From Stackebrandtia endophytica (lineage in GTDB: Bacteria > Actinomycetota > Actinomycetes > Mycobacteriales > Micromonosporaceae), in NCBI RefSeq assembly GCF_006716355.1, contig NZ_VFOW01000001.1, positions 1 through 64,000 of the forward strand: a stretch of 64,000 nucleotides of DNA, given 5' to 3'. Below, one piece after another: positions 52,995 through 61,976 of this stretch. The position numbers and the translations under genes were made by a program. A model generated the notes under the pieces. That model did no database searches and was not told the origin of the DNA. It worked only from the letters and a program-made list of their open reading frames with translations. Numbering within the stretch: position 1 is the stretch's first letter; each line of letters starts with the position of its first letter.

Positions 52995-54089
52995 TCAGGA
53001 CTCGATCAGGTCGACAACTTCCATCGCCAGATCCATATCGACGCCGAGGCGGTTCTTCACCACCGCGACACTCGTGCCGGTCGCCGGGTGCATCCCCGCG
53101 TAGGTTCCGCCGGCTCCGCCCATGCCGAACCAACCTCCGGTGCCCGGTTCGGCACCTGGCCCACCCACTCCCAGACCGAGGCTCCACACCGTGGGTACGC
53201 CGAAGACCGCGTCCACGGAGGTGTAGGCCACCTCGCTCAACGCCCGGGCAGCCTTCGGCGACACCAGTCGCACGCCGTCGACCTCTCCGAGAACCGCCGC
53301 GTACATACGCGCGATCGCCCGAGCCGTCATCTTTCCTCCGGCGGGAATGTCGGCGTCGAGGATGTCGGAACGATTGCCGAACTCCGCGTCAGGCGACACC
53401 GCCGGCGGCGCCAGTTTCCAGATCGGTGAATCCGGCGGGATCATCCCGTCGCGTGCCGGGTCGTCCTCCAACCGCGCCAAACGGGACTGTTCGGCCACCG
53501 GCATCCGGAACCACAGCTCACCCGCCACGTTCAAGGGGCGCGCAACCTCGGTGTCCAGAACCTCCGATATCGACTGCCCGGCGGCGCGGCGCACCAGTTC
53601 ACCGAGGATGAACCCGAAGGTGTAGGCGTGATAGGCCGTCTTCGTGCCCGGCTGCCACCAGGCCTCCAGTCCCGCTACCGTGGCGCAGATGCCGTCCCAG
53701 TCGCACAGATCTTCAGGCGTGACGTCGGCCGGTAGTCCCGGAATCCCGACGGTGTGCGTCAGGGCATGACGAATCGTCGCCGTTTCCTTTCCACCGGCGG
53801 CGAATTCGGGCCAGAAATCGGCGATGGTCGCGTCATAACCCCGGTCGCCGAAGACACCCCGGTCGACCAGTTGGTGGGTGACGACCGCGGTCATAGCCTT
53901 GCCCATCGAATAGGTGTAGAACGGGGTCTCGGCGGTGACCGCCCGTCCGGTACGGGAATCGGCCGGTCCCGCGACGACGTCCACGATCGGTTCACCGTCC
54001 CGGTAGACCGCGATCTGGACACCGGCCTCATCCCCGGCGTCGACCGCCTGGTCGGCCAGCACCTGAATTCGTTGTTGAAGAGTTGACAT
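52995..54089 (-). CDS. Serine hydrolase, beta-lactamase family (EstB-like)
   Basis: ATG 54089 follows AAAGGACTCAT. The 364-residue protein has the nucleophile motif YSMGKAMT (Ser-x-x-Lys, about 60-63), a second-motif Tyr in YHAYTFGFILGELV, and a late GWFGMGGAGGTYAGM loop. This is the class C beta-lactamase-like fold of esterases and D-aminopeptidases. No signal peptide is seen. Confidence 0.88.
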   Translation of the reverse strand: MSTLQQRIQVLADQAVDAGDEAGVQIAVYRDGEPIVDVVAGPADSRTGRAVTAETPFYTYSMGKAMTAVVTHQLVDRGVFGDRGYDATIADFWPEFAAGGKETATIRHALTHTVGIPGLPADVTPEDLCDWDGICATVAGLEAWWQPGTKTAYHAYTFGFILGELVRRAAGQSISEVLDTEVARPLNVAGELWFRMPVAEQSRLARLEDDPARDGMIPPDSPIWKLAPPAVSPDAEFGNRSDILDADIPAGGKMTARAIARMYAAVLGEVDGVRLVSPKAARALSEVAYTSVDAVFGVPTVWSLGLGVGGPGAEPGTGGWFGMGGAGGTYAGMHPATGTSVAVVKNRLGVDMDLAMEVVDLIES

Positions 54090-54167
54090 ATGAGTCCTTT
54101 GTCGTTCGTCATGTCGCGCGGCACACGGTACGCCTCACCGGTGACGTCACAGTGGATTCGCGGGCCG

Positions 54168-54983
54168 CTAACCGGGTTGGCGCGCGGCCGCCAGCAGGTG
54201 GGCGCTGGTTCCCAGCAGCGAGGGTTCCCGTTCCATCCGGCGCAATCCGTCCAGCAGACGCATCGACCGGTCGTCGTCATCGAGGTGGTCTCCCAGTGAC
54301 GACAGCAACCACGCCGCGCCCTCCAGCGCGTACACCGCAATATCGGACATTCCGGACTCGGTGAACTCGTCGGCCAGTTCGTCGGGGTGATGAGTGTAGG
54401 CGGTGGTGAAGCCGTTGTACCCGTGTTCCCGGGGAAGGATCCGGCCCGACGAGGTCACCTCTTGCAGGAACCCGTCCATCGTCGGGGTCAGTTCGTCTTT
54501 GATCGCGGCGTCCCACCAGGGCGCGAAGCGGCCGATCGCGGCGGCGGTGACGAGTCCACCGGGCCGGACGACGCGACGGGCCTCGGCCAGCGCCGCCAGT
54601 CGTTCCTCCTTGATGGACAGGTGGTACAGCGGACCCAACAGAAACACCGCGTCGAACGAGTCGTCGGCGACGGGAAGATCACGTGCATCGCCTTGGAGCG
54701 CTTCGACTCCGTCGATCGTGGCGGCGGTGGCCACCTGTGAGGCGACCGGATCGACCAGGGTCACGGTGTGACCGTCCTCGGCGAGCCACCTCGCATGGAT
54801 TCCGGTGGCTCCGCCGACGTCCAGCACCGTCATCGGTTCGGGGCCGATCAGCCGACGAAGCACGTCCTGAGTACGTAGAAACTCCAGTCGGCCGCTCGGG
54901 GAGGTGATCAGGCGGGTGGTTTCGCCGCCTCGGTCGTAGTATTCGGTGATCTCGGGTCGAAGCTCGTATTCCACGGTGACCAT
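54168..54983 (-). CDS. SAM-dependent methyltransferase
   Basis: A 271-residue protein with MTVLDVGGATGIHARWLA (motif I), HTVTLVDPVASQVA (motif II), DSFDAVFLLGPLYHL and RVVRPGGLVTAAA. It is a class I methyltransferase of the UbiE/MenG-like type; helix-rich insertions after residue 160 set substrate specificity. It lies 78 bases from the serine hydrolase gene on the same strand. Substrate unknown. Confidence 0.9.
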   Translation of the reverse strand: MVTVEYELRPEITEYYDRGGETTRLITSPSGRLEFLRTQDVLRRLIGPEPMTVLDVGGATGIHARWLAEDGHTVTLVDPVASQVATAATIDGVEALQGDARDLPVADDSFDAVFLLGPLYHLSIKEERLAALAEARRVVRPGGLVTAAAIGRFAPWWDAAIKDELTPTMDGFLQEVTSSGRILPREHGYNGFTTAYTHHPDELADEFTESGMSDIAVYALEGAAWLLSSLGDHLDDDDRSMRLLDGLRRMEREPSLLGTSAHLLAAARQPG

Positions 54984-55223
54984 GGTGGAGCGGTGGCGGT
55001 TCCGTTCGCAACGCTTTATTCGACGCCGGTCTCGCCCGTCGGGTCGATGCGGACACCATCGCTGAAACGGCGGTCACCCGACATCCGATGCCCCAGTCGA
55101 CTCGTCACGGCCATGCCGTGACCGGGTGCGGGTCTCTCGCCAAACACCGATGTCCGGTCGACAGCGTGTGGCGATCTTTCTCCGCTCACATGCCTGCCTT
55201 CGCGGTGCCACGGCCGAAATGAT

Positions 55224-55253
55224 TTGACCTGGCCACAACTACTTTACTACTAT
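55224..55253 (+). promoter_or_regulatory. Sigma70-type promoter for membrane protein/regulator pair
   Basis: TTGACC (55224-55229) and TACTAT (55248-55253) are separated by 18 bases, a good housekeeping promoter in a locally AT-rich part of the 300-base gap (54984-55285). Start would be about 25 bases before GTG 55286, whose ribosome site is GAAGGAG. The rest of the gap holds nothing clear. Confidence 0.7.
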
Positions 55254-55285
55254 TCAAGTACTTTCACATCCGAGAAGGAGCTGAC

Positions 55286-55705
55286 GTGGACACATCTCAA
55301 CCCCTCACCCCGGAAGCAGCACTGCGACAGGCCGACAGCGCCCATGCCAAGGTCCGAAGAGCCGGATTGTGGCGTGTGGTCGGCTGGTGGCTTCTGGCGG
55401 GCTTCATCTCGATGACGATCATCGGCAAGGCCGCCTTCCCGGTGTTCCTCGAACGATGGGACCTGGTCATCCTCGGTGCCGTCTGTGTCGCGATGTTGGC
55501 CATGGCGTTCTCGGTCAAGGTGTTCGACCGTCGCAGTGGGAGCGTCGAGAATCGACTGGTCCTATGGCAGTTCGCCGGTCTGCTGGTCGTGGCGGCATTG
55601 AACCGCTGGGTGCTTCCCGAGGAGGCGTCGGTGTGGCACTGGGTGATCGGCGGCGTCCCCCTGCTGTTGACCGCGGTGGCCACCTGGCAGGTAACGCGCC
55701 GATGA
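55286..55705 (+). CDS. Small four-helix membrane protein
   Basis: GTG 55286 after GAAGGAG; 139 residues. After a short soluble N-terminus, four hydrophobic helices follow (VVGWWLLAGFISMTIIG, VILGAVCVAMLAMAF, LWQFAGLLVVAALN, VIGGVPLLLTAVATW). No family recognised with certainty. It is coupled to the next gene, a winged-helix regulator, by an ATGA overlap, a common arrangement of regulator plus membrane protein of unknown function. Confidence 0.85.
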   Translation: MDTSQPLTPEAALRQADSAHAKVRRAGLWRVVGWWLLAGFISMTIIGKAAFPVFLERWDLVILGAVCVAMLAMAFSVKVFDRRSGSVENRLVLWQFAGLLVVAALNRWVLPEEASVWHWVIGGVPLLLTAVATWQVTRR

Positions 55706-56013
55706 CGCCTCATCCGCGACACCGTTTGGACGAACTCATCCACGCTCCGGCCAGATTGTCGATCATGGCGGCGCTGGCCGCCGCCGACGAACTGCACTTC
55801 GGCTACCTGCGCGACAGCATCGAGGTGTCGGACTCGTTGCTGTCGAAACATCTGAGCACATTGGAGGCCGCCGGGTACGTGGTGGCGCGCAAAGGCTACG
55901 TGGGTAAACGCCCCCGCACCTGGTTCAGCTTGTCCGTCGGCGGTCGCGCCGCGTATGACGCCTATCTGGACACATTGCGTGCCATCGTCGAAGGGTCGGC
56001 GCCATCAGGGTAG
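55702..56013 (+). CDS. Winged-helix transcriptional regulator (MarR/ArsR-like)
   Basis: ATG 55702 overlaps the upstream stop. The 103-residue protein is a single winged helix: PARLSIMAALAAADELHFGY, SDSLLSKHLSTLEAAGYVVA and the wing GKRPRTWFSLSVGGRAAY. This matches the DUF-type 'transcriptional regulator' group that pairs with small membrane proteins. It is likely autoregulatory; targets unknown. Confidence 0.9.
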   Translation: MTPHPRHRLDELIHAPARLSIMAALAAADELHFGYLRDSIEVSDSLLSKHLSTLEAAGYVVARKGYVGKRPRTWFSLSVGGRAAYDAYLDTLRAIVEGSAPSG

Positions 56014-56370
56014 GTGGCTGTCGACGTCTCCTTGGAACCGGCGCACCTCCACCGGCAGGGTGATCGCCTCGGCCAGTTTGCGTCCCCATTGCATGGCCTG
56101 GTCCATGTCGGCCGCGGCCAGGATGGTCAGCCCGCCCAGATGTTCGTCACCACCGATGTAGGCGCCGTCACTGATCTGGGCCTCGCCCCTCGACGTATCG
56201 GATCACCTTGGCGTCGGCGGGAGCATGAAGTCCACCGGCGAACACCCAGGCTCCGGCGCCACGGAGTTCATGGTTGAACCGCTCGACCGCACGCATGATC
56301 GGTTCGATGATCTCGGGCGCGGGGATGCCGCCATCAGGTTGTTGATTACTAAGTAGATAGTGCTTCATGG
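56005..56370 (-). pseudogene. YCII-family protein, frameshifted
   Basis: From ATG 56370, the frame reads MKHYLLSNQQPDGGIP through KVIRYVEG and then goes out of frame and stops. In the neighbouring frame, the protein continues EAQISDGAYIGGDEHLGG, ADMDQAMQWGRKLAEAI and TLPVEVRRF to a stop at 56005. The shift is at a run of four C (56186-56189 on the plus strand); three C would restore the frame. Together they form a normal YCII/DGPF-type protein of about 120 residues. Its 3' end overlaps the convergent regulator by nine bases. Confidence 0.8.
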
Positions 56371-56907
56371 TGGTCAGGGTATCGTCGATGACGTTGCGGC
56401 CGGTCGGCTTCGGTCTAGCAACTGCACGACCGCAAACTGTCGCATATCCGACAGTTTGCGGTGATTTCGGGTGAATCCCGAGAATCTCCACTTCGGATCG
56501 GGCAACCTGTGGTTGGCCGTCGCTGAACCAGCAGTTCGCGATATCGCCGCCGACGGGCGGTGCCGCCGGAATGGCCGCCGACGCGGCACGATCGTCACGG
56601 CGAGACCGCGCCCCACGAATCAGCGACGCCGACTGTGGACTTGTGAGGATGTCCGCCCGGGATGGACATCTGCGACGACTTTGCTCGGCCTGCACGCCGT
56701 TCGAGACAGCCATGTCACAACACACCGTCAACCGGCGCGGTTCAAGCTGCCTAGCCAAGCCAGCAACGCCGCCTGGATCGTTCACGTGCCGCTGGGACGC
56801 CGACCCCCAGCGGCACGTGACCCAACACAAGAGACATTCGGCCCCGGCTCGGCCGACGCCCACGGTGCTAGGGTTGCGGCCCTATCCGAAGGGGACCCAC
56901 ACCACAT
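56371..56907. other. Intergenic region with two long perfect hairpins
   Basis: ACCGCAAACTGTCG / CGACAGTTTGCGGT (56429-56442 and 56449-56462; 14 bp, 6-base loop) and TCACGTGCCGCTGGG / CCCAGCGGCACGTGA (56782-56796 and 56806-56820; 15 bp, 9-base loop). No gene ends between them on either strand, so they are not simple terminators of known genes. I see no coding region in the 540 bases; long open frames here lack ribosome sites and domains. Confidence 0.5.
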
Positions 56908-57759
56908 ATGCCATCAGACACGTTCCACATCGGTGGTGACCACCAGGTCGGGCGCCTGGCCTTCGGCGCCATGCGGCTACCGACGCAGCCGGTTCAAGCC
57001 CGGGCCGCGTCGATCGCGCTGTTGCGTCATGCCGTCGAACGGAGAGTCACCCTCATCGACACCGCCCACATGTACGGCTGGGGCGCCAACGAGGAGTTGC
57101 TGGCCGAAGCACTGCACCCCTATCCCGCCGATCTGCTCATCACCACCAAAGTCGGTGTCGTACGACCTCACCCCGATCATCCGGGAGAACTCGACGGCCG
57201 TCCCGACACACTCCGAACGCAGGTAGACGACGCATTGCGTCGACTGCGCCTCGAACGCATCGAGCTGCTGCAACTGCACCGCATCGACCCGAACGTACCG
57301 CCGGCCGACCAGATCGAGACCTTGCGACTGCTGCGCAACGACGGCAAGATCGGCCACATCGGCCTTTCCGAAGTGACCGCCTCCGAACTCGACGCCGCAC
57401 GTGACATCGTCGACATCGCCAGCGTTCAGAACCGTTACAGTCTTCTCGACCGTGAACACGAACCGGTGCTGCGTGCCTGTGAAGCCGCCGGTATCGCGTT
57501 CCTTCCGTGGCGACCGGTCGCCGCCGCCTCCGAGGCCTCGCCTGAGCTTCGGGCGCTGGCCGCCGAGGTCGGTGCCACACCGACGCAACTGTGGTTGGCC
57601 TGGCTGCTCGCGCACTCGCCGGTCATGGTGCCGATACCCGGCACCGCCGACCTCAACCACCTGGAGGAGAACCTTGGCGCGCGCGACATCGGGTTGACCG
57701 ATGCGCACCTTCGGCGACTGGATCTGGCCGGCGCCGGTTCCATCGGAGTGCCTCAGTAG
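56908..57759 (+). CDS. Aldo/keto reductase
   Basis: A 283-residue TIM-barrel protein. VTLIDTAHMYGWGANEELLA gives the catalytic Asp and Tyr, LLITTKVGVV the Lys, and IELLQLHRIDPN the His; VPIPGTADLNHLEEN is the NADPH-binding end. It reduces carbonyl compounds with NADPH. The substrate cannot be inferred. Confidence 0.93.
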   Translation: MPSDTFHIGGDHQVGRLAFGAMRLPTQPVQARAASIALLRHAVERRVTLIDTAHMYGWGANEELLAEALHPYPADLLITTKVGVVRPHPDHPGELDGRPDTLRTQVDDALRRLRLERIELLQLHRIDPNVPPADQIETLRLLRNDGKIGHIGLSEVTASELDAARDIVDIASVQNRYSLLDREHEPVLRACEAAGIAFLPWRPVAAASEASPELRALAAEVGATPTQLWLAWLLAHSPVMVPIPGTADLNHLEENLGARDIGLTDAHLRRLDLAGAGSIGVPQ

Positions 57760-57781
57760 GTCATTCGCGCTGCCGAGCGGC

Positions 57782-58324
57782 CTATCGGTTACGGTCGCTC
57801 GGCAGCAACGCCCACACCTCGGTGTCATGTCGGACTCCGTTGTGAAGGAACGCCTCTCGTAGCGTGCCCTCCAACCGCATGCCCATGCGCCGTGCGACCC
57901 CGTTGCTGCGTTCATTGGCCGGGCTGGTGTGCCACTCGATGCGGCTCATCCCCCGCTCGTCGAATGCGTAGTCGATGAGGTGGGACACCGCCGCGCTGAT
58001 GAGTCCGTTGCCCTCGGCGGCCTTCTCCAACCAGACTCCGATTTCACACACCCCGGTGTTCCGGTTGAACGAGACGAACATGACTCCACCGACCAGCACA
58101 CCGTCTCGCCAGATCCCGAAGAGTCGGCCGGCATCGGCGGCCTGCCGATCGGCATAGGACTGCAATGCGGCGCGAGCCGACGCCAGGTCGGTCGAACGGC
58201 TCGCCCATGGAATCCACGGATCGAGGTTCGATCGAGCCCGATCCATGTGGGTCAGGAATTCCTCAGCCTGCCACGGCTCCAGGGGGCACAGCTTCGCCGA
58301 GTCGGACAACGCGATCGAGAACAT
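57782..58324 (-). CDS. GNAT acetyltransferase (RimJ/RimL-type)
   Basis: ATG 58324 gives 180 residues; the frame continues upstream without family similarity. CEIGVWLEKAAEGNGLISAA (acetyl-CoA loop), RIEWHTSPANERSNGVARR and MGMRLEGTLREAF are the RimJ/RimL blocks used for N-terminal or antibiotic acetylation. It is convergent with the aldo/keto reductase gene (22-base gap). Confidence 0.88.
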   Translation of the reverse strand: MFSIALSDSAKLCPLEPWQAEEFLTHMDRARSNLDPWIPWASRSTDLASARAALQSYADRQAADAGRLFGIWRDGVLVGGVMFVSFNRNTGVCEIGVWLEKAAEGNGLISAAVSHLIDYAFDERGMSRIEWHTSPANERSNGVARRMGMRLEGTLREAFLHNGVRHDTEVWALLPSDRNR

Positions 58325-58457
58325 GTCGACGCCTTTCAGTTGAACAGCGGGGGTCTGCCAACTCCATCGGGTCGGGGAGGCAGTTGACGCATTTGGAGTA
58401 TCCACATCGGCTTCGACGCCTACGCTTCGGGGAGTCGAAATACCGGAAAGGGCATCC

Positions 58458-59075
58458 GTGATGAAACTGACCGTTACCACGTTCGTCTCCGTTGACGGTG
58501 TCATGCAGGCACCCGGCGGACCGGAGGAGGACCGGACCGGTGGATTCGAACGGGGAGGCTGGCTCGCACCGTTCTTCGACGAGCAAGCCGGCCAGTTCAT
58601 GAACGACACCTTCGACAAGGTGGGCGCCTTCCTGCTGGGACGCCGCACCTATGACATCTTCGCCGGTTACTGGCCCAAGGTCACCGACCCGAACGACCCG
58701 ATCGCCGGCAAACTCAACAACACTCCCAAGTACGTCGCCTCGACAACCCTCACCGACCCCACGTGGGACGGCACCACGGTGATCAGTAGCGACGTGCCCG
58801 GTGAGGTCGCTCGACTCAAACAACAACCCGGCCGAGAACTCCAGGTCCACGGCAGTGGCAAACTCGTCCAGACCCTGCACGAACACGACCTCGTCGACGA
58901 GTACCGCCTCCTGGTCTTCCCGGTCGTCGTCGGAGGAAACGGCCGACACCTGTTCGCCGATGACGGCCTCGCCACCTCACTCGACCTGGTCGAATCCCAC
59001 ACGACGGGTTCGGGGATCGCCATCCACGTCTACCAACCGACCGGGCGTCCCGAGTACGCCACCGTCGGAGAATGA
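58458..59075 (+). CDS. RibD/DHFR-like reductase
   Basis: GTG 58458 or ATG 58461. About 205 residues: MKLTVTTFVSVDGVMQAPGG at the start, AFLLGRRTYDIFAGYWPKV, LQVHGSGKLVQTLHEHDLVD and LLVFPVVVGGNGRHLFA. This is the RibD C-terminal domain (dihydrofolate-reductase fold) with NADPH-binding GSGKL. It is intact, unlike its relative at 30.7 kb. Substrate unknown. Confidence 0.92.
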   Translation: MMKLTVTTFVSVDGVMQAPGGPEEDRTGGFERGGWLAPFFDEQAGQFMNDTFDKVGAFLLGRRTYDIFAGYWPKVTDPNDPIAGKLNNTPKYVASTTLTDPTWDGTTVISSDVPGEVARLKQQPGRELQVHGSGKLVQTLHEHDLVDEYRLLVFPVVVGGNGRHLFADDGLATSLDLVESHTTGSGIAIHVYQPTGRPEYATVGE

Positions 59076-59286
59076 CACCGCACGCGTACGTCGGTCCCGT
59101 CGAACCGGTAACGCCCGGTGCCCAATCGACGGTAGCGTGCGCTCGGCGAACGCGGCCGTCCACCCGATGACGGAACGGGCTCCCACCCAGCACCTGGGGA
59201 GTCGATTGCGTAGCGCTTGGCCGCGTTGGCATCGAACACCGGCAGCCACAAGATTCCGGGAATCGTGAGCAGGCGAGCGACGCTCC

Positions 59287-60426
59287 TCAGCGCCGAACCC
59301 GCCGCTGTTTGCGATAACCGTCCAAGACGTCCTGACGCAGCAGGTGTCCGAACCCGGCGGACTCCAACCGCAACCCCAATTGGGCTTCGCCGATACCGAG
59401 TTCGGCGGCGGTATCCGCCAGATGCCAGTCGTTGGAGGCGAGCCGGTCGAGAAGGTAACCCCGGCGGACCTGGTTGTTCGACAGACGAAACGTCTTGAGG
59501 TAGGTGATGGCGCCGCTGTCGTCGGTGATGGCCTCACCGATGTGGTTTTCCAGCCCGGGACGAAACGACGGCAGGAACCGGGAAAGCGCGAATCGCCCCA
59601 TCCGGTACACCGAGTTGACCTGTTCTCCCAGAGCGGCGGCCATAGTCGAGTCGTGGAAATGCCGCCACTGGTCCTCCTGCTCGTCAACGGCAGAACGCAA
59701 CTGGGCCAGCGAGCGGACATCGGAGTCGGCGATGCGCGCCCGAAAGTCGGGTACCGGCGGCAGCAGGTTCGCGTAATGGTGGATCAATTCGCCGTACAGG
59801 TCCAGCAACAGCGTGGGATGCAGCGCCCGATAGTCGTCCGGATGCGGCACCACGAAAGCGGTGGCCAATGCATCGGCGACGTACACCATCACTCCACATT
59901 GGCTGGGGTGAATCTCGAAGACGCGCAGCGCGTCGGCCAGCCCACGAACATCGGCACCCACATATGCCTCCTCAGCGCGAGGTGACAGGCCCCGACGGAT
60001 CGCCTGCTGTGACCACTGCTCCCAAACCAGCGCGGGTCCACTGAAATGCAACGCCAGATACCCCTCCAGCGACAAGTGCATGGGAAGAAACCGCAGCCGA
60101 TCCTTGGCCTGGCGACGGGCCATCCCGCGGTGGAAGCGGAGGCCCATCGTGGTGGGGAGCCAGTCGGGGTCGGTGGACAACTGGGTGCCGTACGCGGCCG
60201 CCGGCGTGCCGTCATCCGTCCACGTGGCGACGAACCCGTGCGGAATATAGGAGACGTACCCGCTACGCGGCCCCACCTTCACGAGCCCGCCCACCTCACC
60301 GTAGAGCCGCGAGCTCAACCGAAGGTCCTCAACGGGCTCGTCGCGAATCAGCGGTACCAACCGGATGGCGTTCCAGACCTGTGAAGGGCCGGTCGTCAAA
60401 CCCGTCAGGTCCAGGGTGGTCACCAT
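59287..60426 (-). CDS. ARPP-2-like protein with C-terminal HTH
   Basis: Start at ATG 60426 (or GTG 60423), overlapping the stop of the upstream vWA gene. The 379-residue product begins TTLDLTGLTTGPSQVWNAIR with DEPVEDLRLSSRLYG, then RFLPMHLSLEGYLALHF, RRGLSPRAEEAYVGADVRGL and ALRVFEIHPSQCGVMVYVAD. I recall this pattern as the actinobacterial ARPP-2 family (unknown biochemical role). The C-terminus has LASNDWHLADTAAELGIGEA and LRLESAGFGHLLRQDVLDG, a Fis-like helix-turn-helix. It is co-translated with the vWA protein. Confidence 0.65.
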   Translation of the reverse strand: MVTTLDLTGLTTGPSQVWNAIRLVPLIRDEPVEDLRLSSRLYGEVGGLVKVGPRSGYVSYIPHGFVATWTDDGTPAAAYGTQLSTDPDWLPTTMGLRFHRGMARRQAKDRLRFLPMHLSLEGYLALHFSGPALVWEQWSQQAIRRGLSPRAEEAYVGADVRGLADALRVFEIHPSQCGVMVYVADALATAFVVPHPDDYRALHPTLLLDLYGELIHHYANLLPPVPDFRARIADSDVRSLAQLRSAVDEQEDQWRHFHDSTMAAALGEQVNSVYRMGRFALSRFLPSFRPGLENHIGEAITDDSGAITYLKTFRLSNNQVRRGYLLDRLASNDWHLADTAAELGIGEAQLGLRLESAGFGHLLRQDVLDGYRKQRRVRR

Positions 60427-61859
60427 TCCCGCTCCCCGTGGTGTCGGTTCAACATGTGGGCCGCTCGGGTGTTCAGGTAGATGGTCAGGTCGGTCAAACC
60501 GGTGCGCCCTTCGGCGAACTGAGCCAGTTCCACCAGGGTCGCCAGATCCTCGGCGTCGCGAATACCCGCAGTGGGCACGGTGGGCGATAGTCGACGCACG
60601 TCGAAATCGACAGCATCGTAAACCGGGTTGAGATGAACGATGCTGGTGCGTCGTCCCGGATCCAGCCGTGTCCGCCAGATGCGCAGCACCTCTGCAGCCA
60701 TGCCGGGAGGCGCGTTGTCCCAGCCATCGGAGATGACCACCAACCGGGCAGGTTCGGTTTCCAGTGCATCGAGGATGCGCCGTCCCAGCGGGGTGGGTCC
60801 GTCCGGTCGGGCAAGCAACGCGTCGGGCTGCCCGGACGTCCACAGCCCGGTGTAGTCGTCGGCGAGGCAGGCCAGCAGATAATGGCAGGCCAAAGCCACC
60901 GCCAACGGCCGACGACGCTTGACCACCGAACCGAACGAGGAGAAACTGTCGTCCAATACGGCGGTGACCTTGCCCCAGCTTCCCCGATGTCGGCCCACCA
61001 CGCGGTCGGCAGCCGATTCCAGAGCACGGGTCAATTCGGGACGTCGTTGTCGACGCTCCTTCAGCGGCAGCGACACGACATAGGTGGCCAACCGTGTCAG
61101 CGGCATCACCGCCAGATCGGCTTCGGCCTCGGCAATACCCCGGTGACGCGCGGACTCCTGTAGCCGCAAGGTCTCCAAACGCGTCAACCGTGGAGCGATT
61201 CGTGCCAGGAAGACGTCACGGGGAACACCGTGTCTAGCGGCGAAGCCCTCGGCGACGGTGTAGGGCAACTCATACAGGGCGGCCTGCTCATAGTGCGCAC
61301 GACGCCACGTCTCGAAGACCGGGGTCGAGTAGCGAACACGGGCCGACGGCGTGAACAGGAACGTCCCCAGTTCCTCGGCGGCGGAAGCCAGGTGTGCGTG
61401 GCGCAGCGCCCGCTTGAGACCGTTGCGATACTTCACCGCATCGAAGGCCAGGTCTGGTCGGGCCGCCAACCAATCGCGGATGATCGCGCGACACCGACGA
61501 TTGTTCACACCGGCCCGCCGCAGGGCGTCGAACAGCCGATACACGCGTTGAGGAGGCAGCGTCGCCAACCGCGCGGAGATCAACCGTCCCTCGTTGCGGC
61601 GCTGGCCGGCGGTGGCGTCAGCCGTAGTCTCCAGCAGATGCCGAATGATCAGTGCGGCGTTGTGGTCGTTGATGTCGAGGGCGAGGACCCCGGCGTACAG
61701 GTCGCGATAGTTCCCCAGCATGTAAGCGTGAAGAAAATCCAACGACAATCGTTGCTCCGTTTGATCACTGTGGAATTCACGCTGGCCGGTGGCGGAGATC
61801 GCCGCATTGACGAAGAGCAGTACATCATCGGCGGCGACGAGGTCCTCGTATGAATCCAT
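60420..61859 (-). CDS. TROVE/Ro60-like helical-repeat protein with vWA domain
   Basis: ATG 61859 gives 479 residues. The first about 290 are helical repeats, with HAYMLGNYRDLYAGVLALD, RLISARLATLPPQRVYRLFD and KYRNGLKRALRHAHLAS, reminiscent of the HEAT-like TROVE domain. A C-terminal vWA follows with MIDAS Asp-x-Ser-x-Ser in AVLDDSFSSFGSVVKRR and late Asp in VVISDGWDNAPPG. In Ro60/Rsr the TROVE ring binds misfolded or Y RNAs. Here the TROVE match is by pattern only. It is translationally coupled to the ARPP-2-like gene. Confidence 0.6.
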   Translation of the reverse strand: MDSYEDLVAADDVLLFVNAAISATGQREFHSDQTEQRLSLDFLHAYMLGNYRDLYAGVLALDINDHNAALIIRHLLETTADATAGQRRNEGRLISARLATLPPQRVYRLFDALRRAGVNNRRCRAIIRDWLAARPDLAFDAVKYRNGLKRALRHAHLASAAEELGTFLFTPSARVRYSTPVFETWRRAHYEQAALYELPYTVAEGFAARHGVPRDVFLARIAPRLTRLETLRLQESARHRGIAEAEADLAVMPLTRLATYVVSLPLKERRQRRPELTRALESAADRVVGRHRGSWGKVTAVLDDSFSSFGSVVKRRRPLAVALACHYLLACLADDYTGLWTSGQPDALLARPDGPTPLGRRILDALETEPARLVVISDGWDNAPPGMAAEVLRIWRTRLDPGRRTSIVHLNPVYDAVDFDVRRLSPTVPTAGIRDAEDLATLVELAQFAEGRTGLTDLTIYLNTRAAHMLNRHHGEREW

Positions 61860-61976
61860 CGAAATCTTCCCGGGGGTGTGAGTACCGGCCGGGGAATGGG
61901 GGCACGAGCTGCGAATCATTGCTTCAGAGACAGGTTCCGGAAGTCGCACCGAAGTCCCGCGGCCGGTGGGAGGACT

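Noticed and set aside
56471-57226. Plus-strand frame overlapping the aldo/keto reductase 5' end
   Set aside because: No ribosome site; overlaps a clearly real gene in another frame and crosses a strong hairpin.
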